64,000 nt of DNA from Triops longicaudatus. Taxonomy: Eukaryota; Arthropoda; Branchiopoda; Notostraca; Triopsidae. The DNA is taken from contig JAGQDJ010000057.1 of assembly GCA_022885665.1 (NCBI GenBank), forward strand, positions 248,001 to 312,000. The letters are read 5' to 3'. Position numbers and translations under genes: made by a program. Shown piece by piece: positions 40,501 to 50,390 of the stretch. Within the stretch, counting starts at the first letter, position 1; each line of letters opens with the position of its first letter. The notes beneath the pieces were generated by a model that saw only the letters and a list, made by a program, of their open reading frames with translations, made no database searches and was not told the origin of the DNA.

Positions 40501-43500
40501 TTTTCTGGTCAAACCACTGTTCTATCAGTTCTCGTGATTGCCAACCAAAATCAGCCTAATATAATCAAGCGTAAATGAATCTAACCTAACCTAACAAATC
40601 CTAGGTAATTTAATTTGTTCTCAACTATTTAGCATACTTAACATATGCGTGTACGATAGACTAAGAGGTAGTTTTGGAAAAGTTCTGTGAATTAGATTAG
40701 ATTAAGTTAGGTTAACTGTGGACAAATTAGTCTACTTATTTCAATTAGGTTGCTTGAGTTAGGCAAAGCTCGCTCGTGAGATATGGCATGGATACAGATT
40801 TTATAAAACACTCCCCGTCAGTTTCCTTTCTTGCCACTTTAACGTAGCTTAACCCAACCAAAATTAAGACTAACCTGACCTAAGCAACATAGAGGAATTT
40901 AACATAGCTAAACAGTTCTAACGTAGTTCTAACACATGTTCCAGCGCGAGTATTATAGAAGTTAGTTAATCAAGTTAGGATAGCTAAATAAGCTTATGCT
41001 AGGTTAGTTTAATATAGCCAGGAAAATTTAGTAAGTTAGGTAAAATAAAATTTATTTTAGGCCTCAATTAGGTAATGCATACTTGTTTCAGTTTTCTATT
41101 CCATAAAAGCGCTTCTGAAATGTGAACAAGAGTTTGTTACAGAAAAGTATATTAATTGAATTTTACTTAATTTCTTACAAATGGAAAGCCGCGAGGTTTC
41201 AGAAATGGTGGCGAATTTGCGCACAACACTTATTTCAAATAAGTGAAAAGAAACAATAACTCACGTGTTGCAGGATGTTTTGGAACTGTCCCGACAATCT
41301 TGGTAGTTTCATGACTTTAAGGTACATAAGGCTAGTTCTGCCATCTGCTGGGGTCATATAGGACTTCAGTTGCAATCTTTCGAATCTTCCCGGCAAAGTT
41401 CTGACCGCCCGATCAGCAGATCTTGTATTGTACCAAACTTCCGATGGAACGGAGCGAGTTTTGGAAGTAATATTTCCAATGAGTTTTGCACACAGTGTAA
41501 GCTATTAATTTATCTATATATAAGCTATTGATTTATCTATAATACATATCTACAGTCTTTGCTAATTGGAAATTTTCGTTCTAGATTTTCATTAAATATG
41601 AATCCCTTTTTGCAAGAAAGAAGATCCCGATTTATTTTCGTAATTTTGTTGCAGTTGGAAATGTCAAGGTTTGGATTGAATCAATGGAATCTTGGGTCGG
41701 ATCTCATGGGACTTAATCGTCATCTCGTCACGTTATCCGGGTCAAGTTTTGTTGTTGCTTTTTGTTTCCTTGGTCAAGTCCATAAAATATTGCCCATCAA
41801 CCCAAACGAATTATAATGTGAGAAAAGCACGCAAACCCTAAACGCTGCTTTAATAACAATGAACGTTCCCCGCTTGCGGGAGTTGCACAAGGCTGAGCGA
41901 AAATTTACATGAGAGTAACAAACATGAGAGACGCAGCTCGTGGAAATTTTAGATTCCATTTATTTTAGAATAAGAATGATTTCAGCTTGTTCAGTTTTCT
42001 TTACAAGTGCACTGCAATATTTACTGTGATTAATCCTTTATTGGAAACCTCAGATCTTGGAAGGCAACTCGGACACGAACACGGTTGTTCACCGTGACTT
42101 GAATCCACCTATTTTCGCTGCCCGTCTTCGCGTCATTCCTTACGGCATCTACCCACGGACAGTTTGTATGCGTTTAGAGCTTTATGGCTGCCGTTTTACA
42201 GGTAATTTACTCTTACACCTACACCCCAGCTTCCTTTCCCTTTGTCACACCTTCATTAAGTTTACAAGCTGTTTGGGTAGGGTATCAGTTTGCTTCTAGC
42301 TTCTGGATGCTACAGCAAAGAATGTCGCCATTTTTATTTTATTTTTTTCTCCTAAACGTGTAAGCAAGGGCGTGTGCTGTAAAATGAGTGTTATGCTTGC
42401 TTGTCACGGTGCTTTGTTAATTAAATCCAAGACATTAGGCTTGCATGGTGATGATATCGGAGCTGTTGATGGGTGCTACCCCCTCCACCCTTACCCCCCC
42501 CCGTAGGGTGAAAGGGTGTTAGATTAGCTAGACGTGTGACGAGGTGGAAAAGTGTTTTAATTGAAAAGCGATGCTTGTGTAATTAAACGTTGCGTTAGAT
42601 CTTATTGGGTTTATTTTGCAGAGGATATTGCGTCGTACGCGATGCCTGCAAGCAGTCTTCATTCGTCGGAATTCGCTTTTAATGATGCCACCTATGACGG
42701 CGATAGCCACGCTAATGTGCTGCAGAATGGCTTAGGGATGCTGACGGATGGGATTTACGGATCGGAACATATTAAGACAGATTTCAGTACACACTCAGGT
42801 TTCTATTACTATACTTTATTCGCTGGTGGAGTTTGATTAAGAGTAATGAATTTCTAGCGCTAAGCCATGATGGATGGGTGGGATGGAAGAATGATTCTTT
42901 CGGCAACAAACCGGTGGAGGTTTTATTTGAGTTTGGCCAAGTTCGGAATTTTTCAGCCGTCACCTTGTATATGAACAACCACTTCACCAAAGGCATTAAA
43001 GTAAAATAAATAAATACTAGTATATAATTGAAATTCAATAAAACACAAAAAGAACACAATGATAAATACAGAATGAATGAAGCGAAAATGCAAAAGGACA
43101 CAATATAAAATGAACTAAATATTGTACAACAAAAATACGAAATCTACAAATGAAAAATAAAAACAAATATTGAATAATATGCAATAAAATGAAGTTATCA
43201 CATTGTACCAAAAATTAAACATAAAGAAAGCAAAACGCAAGACAGGCAAGAAAAAAAACAAAAAATATAGTCAAAGGATGTATAAAGTATGAGACATTTT
43301 TCGAAAAGAAAAACTCTCCCTTATAAATGAAGTGAACTTAATGTTGTGAATTTTGTGTGTGTGTCTCTAGGTATTCTCGAAAGCCAAAATCTCATTCAGC
43401 GTTTATGGTCGAACTTTCCCGAAATCGGTGGCATATGTATACATGCCAGATTTGGCTTTGGAAACGAGTCGTAATGTCACCGTGAAGGTTCCGCACATCT

Positions 43501-46500
43501 GTGGCCGATTTGTACAGCTCAAACTTTGGTTTGCAGCACAATGGTTGCTTATTGGGGAAGTTGCCTTCGAGTCGGGTGAGAAAAAGACATAAATCATGTT
43601 TTAAACAAACACATAACTGTGTCTGGCTACATTGTGTTTCATAGTTCCGGTAACTGGGAATATTACAGAGCAAGAAGGAGACGTGGACGAAGAAATTCTT
43701 GTCACTCCCGCCCTTAAGGATTCCGAACTACTGGAAGCAGGTATGCATTCAGCAGTACGAGCTGCCTTTTCGGATGCCCTTGAAAAACTAGTAGACTATT
43801 GTTAATAAATTTTTAATAATAATAAATTTTAATAATAAATTTTAATAATAATAAATTAGAATCAACATTGCTGGTATTTCAAGTTGACGTCGTTTCCAGG
43901 ACGCCGGTATTTCTTAAAAAAAAAGGCATTTGTCGTTAAAGTTTCCAAGCTAAACTTAACTGTCGCGAGAACCATTCACATTCATTCAACCACATTCATT
44001 CATTCACATTCATTTAATCAGCAATACTGAAGCAATTTTCAGTAATTTGTTGTCAACCCTGAGTATTGTGACATTCGGTTTCATTGAACACACCGAAACT
44101 GTTAAAAATTTAATGTTGGTGGTTTGCGCGGTTTTTCAGAAAAATTAAACTTCTTTTTTCCTCCTAACTCAAAAACTAGCCGAAATAGACAAGAAAGACC
44201 AAAAAATGCGCATTTTTGTTAAAAAAAAATAATTCCGGTTGACGGTGGTTAGTTCGTGCATTGATTGATGACAAAAGAAGCGCGAAATATTACAACTGAC
44301 CCAAGTTTTCTCTACCTTTTCGTGTGCCACTTGGGTTGTGATATGTGTTAAATGAAGTTCTTTTTTCGTTTAGAAACGGCTGATGTTTCATCGCGCGGAT
44401 ATTACGAAGCTGTCGTAGGAGCCTTGTCGGCAGTTATGCTTTTGCTGCTTTTGGCGGTTCTGGTCATCCTCTTACTCAATCGTCGAAAAAAATTACACGA
44501 AGCCAATGACACGCTCAAAAATCAATACAGTGTCAGTGTGAACATGAATGTAAGTCCGTTGCACTGTAGTGACCATTTCTTAACGAGTGACAAATTTTTT
44601 AATTTCTTCTAATTCCTTAGTATAGCAAAATCCCGTTATAACTAACCCACTGGAAACAAAAGAATCTTTGACACATCCGATGTTCAGACACATTTTCTAA
44701 AGCACTAGCATTTGCCGGCACATAAATACCCGTTTCTTGTACCGGATAGTTAATATTTTAGCTGATAGTTCGTTATTGAGAGATTCAACTCTGCATTTTT
44801 TTTTTATTTTTCGTATTGCTTCTTTTTTGTTAGTTTTATTTCTTCTAATTCTTTCCGACCCCTGACGTTTAATAATTCAGAATTCAGTGATTTTTATAAC
44901 TCGGAATCATTTTCTTTAGGATCTGCTAAAAGACATAGAGACGCACGAAGAAGGTAAAATAAGGGCGGATGGTGAGTGTAAGCGAATTAAGGAACAGAGG
45001 ATCGGTCAGCTTGAGCCGCAAGGTAAATCGATTCTACACATGAAGAGCTAATTGCTGAAACGGAATTTCTGCAGTGGAACCGTGCCTAATGTACACTAGT
45101 CTCAGCGGAGGATCGTACGTAGAAAAATACCAATCAAGCAGTGTCGTAAACCTGGACCATTATTTCCCCCGAGTCGCTTCAGAACCTTTAACGCGGAAAA
45201 GACACTTAAAAACCGGGTCGTTAAATTCCAACGCCTCTTCTAAGACGCAAATTTCCCACCAATGGAACATTCGACCAGTTATGGATATTGCAGAAGATGA
45301 AAGCAAGGGTGTTTCTGTGCCCGAAATTCCACGCCAAGTCTTGCGATTGGTTGAGTGGCTCGGCACTTGTAAATACGGAGAGGTAAAATAAAGAAAGAAA
45401 AATAAACTTTTTAAAAAAAATATATAAAACTTTTTCTAAGGAATGAAATAAAAGACTCAATTCGAGGATTAATTGACTGGAGAGAAATTTAACTTTTAAA
45501 CATTTATAGGCGTACATTTGCAATATTATGGGCGAAGGAGATTATGCCAATACTCACAGCAATTTAGTGCTAGTACGGGGCGGTGCTTATGGTCGGTTGC
45601 AAAGGAACAAGACTTTCCAAAGTGAAGCTAAACGGCTAGCATCATTGAAGCACGAAAATATTGCCGCTCTTGTTGCTACTAGTTCGTCAGAAACTTCAGC
45701 TTGGGCAATTTTTGAGTGCCCGCCCTTTGGAGACCTCAAGTCCTATTTGCAAAAAGCCTCGCCTCATGGCACCCAAGCTGGTGCTGGCCATCAACATCTT
45801 GGGTATTGTGAAAGTCTTGTTAATGACTTATTTAACTGTTTCTGTTTTGTCGGAGAGTAATGTTTACCAAAACGCTTGTTTTAAAGGTACGATTCACTGC
45901 TGTATATAGCAACGCAAATATCGGATGCTATGGAATATCTACAATCAAGGGGACTGACCCACAAAGACCTCGCTGCAAGGTTTGTATTCTCCAACCTGAC
46001 TATACTTAAAATCTAACCAAATTTACCCTACCAAGTACCAACCCAAAACCTCTCGGTTTTAGAGGAAAAAATAGAACAGATAAGCTAGATTAGGTTCAGT
46101 TGAGTTAGTATAAGTAAAGGTTAATTTCAGTTTGTTTAAGTTTAGTTAAGTTTAGTCTTAGTTAGGTCAGGTTAGCTTTCATTCTTCGAGTTAGGTTATA
46201 TTTAGGTAAGTTTGGTAAAGTTAAGATAATTTTAGTTCGGTTAGTTCACTTGAAGTAAGCTTCGTTAGTTGTCTTTTATGCTTAGGTTAGGGATGCTTGA
46301 AATTAATACAGTTAGGTTAATTGTAGTTCGGCTAAATAGGTTGTTCTCAGTTGGGCTCGTGTGAACTAGGTAGAATAGCGTTCGTTTGGTTGCGCTGACT
46401 TTAATTATTCCAAGTTTAGGTTTAGTAAATTTACACAAAGTTAGGTTAGTTTTAGGTGGGTTAAGTTAGGTGTGGATTATGATAGTTAAAAATCTCTTGC

Positions 46501-48183
46501 GCTTGGTTGGAGATAGAAGTAACCTCTACAAACCAGTACAAGGGGATCCTCTTGACACGATTATGTGAAATACGACTAGAATTAATAAAGAATTAGTAAA
46601 ATAATAACCGGTCTATAAATGTATCTAATTGTAACCTAACCTAATTCACCTTTTTACGAAGGCAAGTTTCAGTTACGTTAAGTTAGTTTGAATTTACTTC
46701 AAGTTGAGGTTAGTTAAGCTATGTAAAGTTTTATTAGTTTTGTTTCGTTCACGTTCATTTGAAGTTAGTTTAGTTAGGTTAATATCATTTGAAATTAGTC
46801 AGACAGTTTTTATTATGATTAGTTAGGGCAATCTTAGTTCAGTTAAGTTGAGGTTAGCTTTCGTTAAGGTAAGTAACTTTAAAACAAGAATATTTAGCTT
46901 TAGGTAATTCAAGCTTGGTTAGATTAATTTCACTTAGACTACAAGTTGATTATTTAAGTTAAGTAACGTTAGATTAAGTTATGTTTGTGAAAAAGGGAGC
47001 CGAGGGAGGGTGGAGGAGGTTTTAGGGTTAAATGTCAAAGTTTCCGAATATTTCTTTTATATTATCCTGCTTTCTTGATTTTTTTATGCTACTGGGTTTC
47101 GTCCAGAATATTAAATACAGTTTACGCTAAAACATTTAAAATCATTTTATTCCCAATTCAGAGAAGGTAAAATGTAAGATTTACCAGCAAAATCAGTTTA
47201 ATTTTGTGAAAAAAAAAATTTGAAAATTCAACATTCATTGAAGACGACTGAAAGCTACCTTTTGGGAATATATTTAAACATCAAATATAGAAACACATAA
47301 AATTAATCGCATTCAATTATGTTAACAATTGACCTACTTGGCTATACACATATTTATTGTTTCTGTTACCCCAACAGGAATTGCTATGTGGGTGCTAACC
47401 TATTAATCAAGGTTACGGATACCGCCATGGTAGCTGCTGCTTACCGGGATGACTACGGAGAAGTACGTGGTAGGAAACCTTTGCCTTTAAGGTGGCTGCC
47501 TTGGGAGACCTTAGTTTTGGTAATAATAGCGTATGGCAATTTCAGTAGAAAATTAATTCGAGTTTTTTAATGTAGAATAAATTCTCCTTCGCTAGCGCAG
47601 TGTGGTCGTACGGGGTGACTTTATGGGAAATTTTCAGTTTTGGCAGGAAGACGCCTTTTGAACATTTGTCCGATGCCCAAGTCATTTTAAATGCTGACCA
47701 CTATTACTATATGGATGGTTTACATGTAAGACGATTTCTCCAAAGCCGTTTTTCAAGTCAATTGATTTATTTACGTTTAACCATGTTTTTCAGTTAATTT
47801 TACATTAATTTTTCCGTTTTTAACAGTTTTTGGTACATGTACCTATTTTTACTTCTTGATCTCCTGTTAATAGTATTATATATCGCTAATTTAACAGTTA
47901 TTTTTATGTGTAATTGAACTCTTTAGTGATTTGCTATTTAGTGATTTAGACTACTGTTAGTAAATTGTACGTTGAGTAATGAATTAAGACTAATGCCTGG
48001 CATTTAATCTGTGGCGAACAGGCTACGTTGACGAAGCCGTCGTTGTGTTGTCCGGAGTTGTACGAGGTGATGACGCATTCTTGGGAAAGAGACGAAAGCC
48101 TGCGACCGGCATTTCTGGATATTGGACTTACGCTTCGACAAATCAGTACTTCTTTCGTACGCCGAGATATAGGCCAAACATAG
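19527..48183 (+). CDS. Discoidin domain receptor DDR-B, complete (predicted pseudokinase)
   Basis: Sixteen exons with fully consistent phases: 19527-19635, 29167-29272, 39669-39900, 42054-42201, 42622-42798, 42858-43000, 43371-43575, 43645-43740, 44374-44549, 44920-44953, 45075-45382, 45510-45802, 45887-45979, 47378-47519, 47576-47725, 48022-48183 (TAG). The total is 2,574 nt, 857 residues, close to vertebrate DDR2. Exon 1 gives a signal peptide starting at ATG 19527; an in-frame upstream start at 19470 would bury it. Exons 2-4 form the discoidin domain (KALGMQ, GGAWCP, TQGRYGGG, RLELYGC). Exons 5-7 form the discoidin-like domain (SYAMPAS, GLGMLTDG, GWVGWKNDSF, CGRFVQL). Exon 9 carries one membrane helix followed by NRRKK. 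The kinase fold has LGTCKYGEV, LVLVRGG (Arg at 45576-45578 for the beta-3 Lys), HKDLAARN (45960), DTA for DFG (47418-47426), AVWSYG with Ala at 47597-47599 for the alpha-F Asp, then WERDESLRPAF. It follows DDR-A head to tail. It may bind collagen and signal without catalysis (inference). Confidence 0.92.
22806..22946. mobile_element. TA-flanked MITE, 141 bp
   Basis: The termini CAGTCATGA and TCATGACTG are exact inverted repeats flanked by TA on both sides (22804-22805 and 22947-22948). The subterminal matches continue (A-run, then CACAGGT against ACCTGTGTG). This fits a mariner/Tc1-type non-autonomous element. Confidence 0.65.
22943..23265. repeat. Imperfect foldback with about 110-130-bp arms
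   Basis: Left-arm landmarks TTTACATGGCAAGCCACA, AAGTCTAATC, CCTCTCGAGGCTGATTG and GTGAAAGGC recur inverted on the right as GCCTTTCAC, TAATCAGCCTCGAGAGG, TAGACTT, TGTGGTTTGCTATGTAAC and CAGTGCAGTAC. The spacer is only about 60 bp. It abuts the TA-flanked MITE. There is no coding content. Confidence 0.65.
28670..28800 (+). repeat. Dispersed repeat (copy 3)
   Basis: It shares CCATGTGCAAT, TCGCCTATGCTTACCATT, TAAAGTTA.CATTTCG, a G run and AACCCCTAT with the minus-strand copy at 9200-9345, in the same order. It lies in DDR-B intron 1. Confidence 0.6.
30030..30530 (+). repeat. TTAGG-like degenerate patch
   Basis: It contains GGTTAGGTTAGGTAAAATTA, GTTAAGCTAGCTTAACC and many single GTTAG words, G-rich strand on plus. 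It is interrupted by AT-rich sequence. It looks like diverged interstitial telomere-type or minisatellite DNA. Confidence 0.55.
31841..32715 (+). mobile_element. Tigger/pogo-like element, internally deleted, 875 bp
   Basis: The ends CAGTGGTACCCTGTTTG and CGGGTTACCACTG are imperfect inverted repeats flanked by TA (31839-31840 and 32716-32717). Inside, an ATG at 32121 opens a short basic peptide (MAPENSGNKNRKRF) that meets a stop within 30 codons. A later frame (about 32236-32430) reads LFNDNVLHFSKTVLKKRQ followed by ITLDGF, which I recognise as like the C-terminal tail of Tigger-type transposases. The DNA-binding and DDE core are missing, so this copy cannot move itself. Confidence 0.7.
37814..38132 (-). 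CDS. Hypothetical small secreted basic protein, antisense in DDR-B intron 2
   Basis: ATG at 38132 opens a 106-residue frame. It starts with a hydrophobic leader (MDVLRLLFLFLDLTVG), then an Asn-rich stretch, then a Lys-rich tail (KNKVQGFKKKSKNEKK) ending in RRAER. The frame continues upstream without an ATG to 38233. A possible GT donor overlaps the stop. I do not recognise a family, and codon bias or a leader of this kind can occur by chance in AT-rich DNA. Confidence 0.25.
38990..39250 (+). repeat. TTAGG-like degenerate patch
   Basis: Diverged GTTAGG, GGTTAGGTTAAG and GCTAGGTTAGGC words, G-rich strand on plus, inside DDR-B intron 2. Confidence 0.5.
40560..41070. repeat. Mixed-orientation CCTAA/TTAGG patch
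   Basis: It opens with CTAACCTAACCTAAC on plus, switches to TTAGGTTAAC, then ACCCAACC and again AGGTTAG, so both orientations are present. It lies in DDR-B intron 3 (39901-42053). Confidence 0.5.
44624..44790. mobile_element. Pogo/Tigger-like MITE remnant in DDR-B intron 9
   Basis: The left end AAAATCCCGTTATAACTAAC and the right end, read inward, AATCTCTCAATAACGAACTA are loosely inverted. The left part aligns with 13995-14055. There is no coding content. Confidence 0.5.
46010..47000 (+). repeat. About 1 kb TTAGG-like degenerate patch in DDR-B intron 13
   Basis: A long run of diverged AGGTTAG, TTTAGTTAAG and GTTAGTTTAG words, almost all with the G-rich strand on plus, filling most of intron 13 (45980-47377). 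It is the largest such patch in the window. Confidence 0.55.
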
Positions 48184-48626
48184 TGACAAAAAGGGAAAGT
48201 AACGTTTGGACCGTGCTTTGCTTGTGTATTCGCTTCTTCTCCGCCGATACGACCTGCTTGGTTCTCTTAAAATGCAAACCGTTCAACCAAGAATTTTTAC
48301 ATATCATCCAGCTGCATATCCATAAATTGGTTACCGATTTTTACCTCAGCATCCATTTTAAGGAAAGCATGCGTTCTGATTGTACGAATATGTGTAATTT
48401 GTCAAGATATTAAACGTTGAAAATCAGTACTTTTGTCGGTTTCTCTGGTGCTTTTTAGGCTTAAGCAGAATGCTCGTATTTTTAAGAGAGACTTTGTTTA
48501 ACAGCCGTATGTTACTAATTTCAACGCAAATTGAGCAACAGACATTCTAAAACGAGAAAAGCAATGTGTTAAGACCACTACATCGTTAGGCTCCTAAAGA
48601 AAATCCGTGGCAAAGGACGTTTTTGA

Positions 48627-48841
48627 AGCTGCGTTTTCACTGACAGCCTAATTGGAGTCACCGAGCAAAGAATCGCGGTTTGTCGTGTTATTTTTGTCCG
48701 GTAATGTGTTCTTACCGATACAGACATCTATCTACACACAACTAGAATTAACTAAATCCGTGTTATCGAGCGAAAACATCAATGTAATTCGCGACACTTC
48801 GCTCGGTAACTTGAGTAAAGATGGCACTGAAAACGCAGCCT
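48627..48841. mobile_element. MITE, about 215 bp, superfamily unassigned
   Basis: The left end AGCTGCGTTTTCACTG and the inverted right end GGCTGCGTTTTCAGTG match closely, and the similarity extends about 40 bp inward to a shared ACCGAGC. The flanks do not give a clear target duplication. Confidence 0.6.
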
Positions 48842-50009
48842 GAGGCGGTTAATTTGTGTTCTGTGTTGTGTCTCATTTTCTCAACAAAGGAATATGCTCA
48901 TTTTAAAGAACGCTGCACCATTAAATGAAATCTTGAAGACTGGAAACTCTGGACAGGAAAATGACTATAAATATTCTCATTATTTTCTCCATTCACCCAT
49001 TGGCCCAAGCGTGTTAGTGTTTTGTGCACGACAGTCCAGAATATTACAGAGTAAAAGCGGTATTATTTCAAGCACAGTATTGTGCAAAATATTGGAGATT
49101 AACAATAAGAAACTTGTGAATCATTAAAGGTCAAGTTAGCTACGACAATTTTTTCTCATAGAATTTTTTTCACGTCGTGACGTCATTGGGGCACAAGAAT
49201 GGCGACGTTCAAATCCCCAAGACGGACGGATTGAACAATCGGTTAAAACAAACACGAACGGATTAGTTCCCAGGCAATCTTTTTTCTTCGTCTTCGGCTT
49301 TCAGTGTGAAATATTGTCTAATAACGACTAGTAAGGCCTGTGCTGACCATGGCTAAATATACTCTACTATTTCTGTGCCCTTTAAAAACTTGCATAGTGC
49401 GTTTTGTATGTAAAATTCTTCATGGATAGGTCTGCTTGAACCCCAAAATAATATTGCTTTAAACCCCAAAATTTCGTCTAGGGTTGCTGGAATGCTTTTC
49501 CTTTGCAGTATGTCAGGATAAAACATTTGCTGCACACGATGGTGCAGTATCCTGCTACATGCGTAACGGAGTTGCGTTATAGAAGTGCAATGTCTCATAT
49601 AGCACTCTATCACAAGATTCACACAATTTTTTAAATAGAATCCGTGGTGATTTTGTCACGATTTGTCACGATTTCGTTTACTGCTTGTTGTTGATTGGTC
49701 TGTTGAATTTGTATTGTTGTTTTGTTTACGACGTTGTGTAGATTTCATGTAATCTAACCACTAGAATAGCAACAATACGCACGAATGCGACAAAACTTGT
49801 TGTTTTCCGAATTTCTGTTGACTACCAAAAAAATGGTGCAAGAGTCGTTTCACGTAAATATTAAACCACAAATCCGTTCACAGGTTAGCATAAGGTTCTT
49901 GTAAAGCCACTGGATAAACTCCCCTAGCATAGGCGTAGTACATGCTAAATCTCGGGAAGGATTTCCTCAAAACGGTGCACTATATACTCAAGTCGTGCTG
50001 ACAACGAAG

Positions 50010-50390
50010 TCATAACTTAAAATTTCCCTTTTGCTTAATTAATGAAAAATCGAATAAGTCTCGCTCGAAATTTTGCTTTTTTATGAACATCTTTTGTTGA
50101 AACACTATTTCCTTTGGGAAACCACCCCCCAAAAATTTCACTTGTAACTCTCCTAAGATATTGTGTGCCTTTGTGTCGGATGTTTTATCGAAAACAAGAA
50201 AGTATTTCTTAATGCTTTCTTTCTTTATAATTTCTTGATAACAAGATGTTTCAAATAGCCAGGAGGCTATTTCGTGAATGGATATAACTTCTTTACCGAG
50301 CCTCACCACGAAGTCGGAAAATAGAAAGCCGAAATCGAATCGCTCATCCGCTATGCTTAGACGAACTCGAAAGTTGCCTGTAAATTGCAT
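50010..50390 (-). CDS. Hypothetical open frame, 126 codons
   Basis: ATG at 50390 opens a frame with balanced composition (FRVRLSIADERFDFGFLF, then HEIASWLFETSCYQ) and a basic C-terminus. A possible AG acceptor lies just upstream of the ATG. I do not recognise a family; it could be an exon, a mobile-element relic or chance. Confidence 0.2.
   Translation of the reverse strand: MQFTGNFRVRLSIADERFDFGFLFSDFVVRLGKEVISIHEIASWLFETSCYQEIIKKESIKKYFLVFDKTSDTKAHNILGELQVKFLGGGFPKEIVFQQKMFIKKQNFERDLFDFSLIKQKGNFKL

Noticed and set aside
43800..44010. AATAATAAATTTT and CATTCATT short tandem repeats
   Set aside because: Ordinary microsatellite-like intronic sequence between DDR-B exons 8 and 9.
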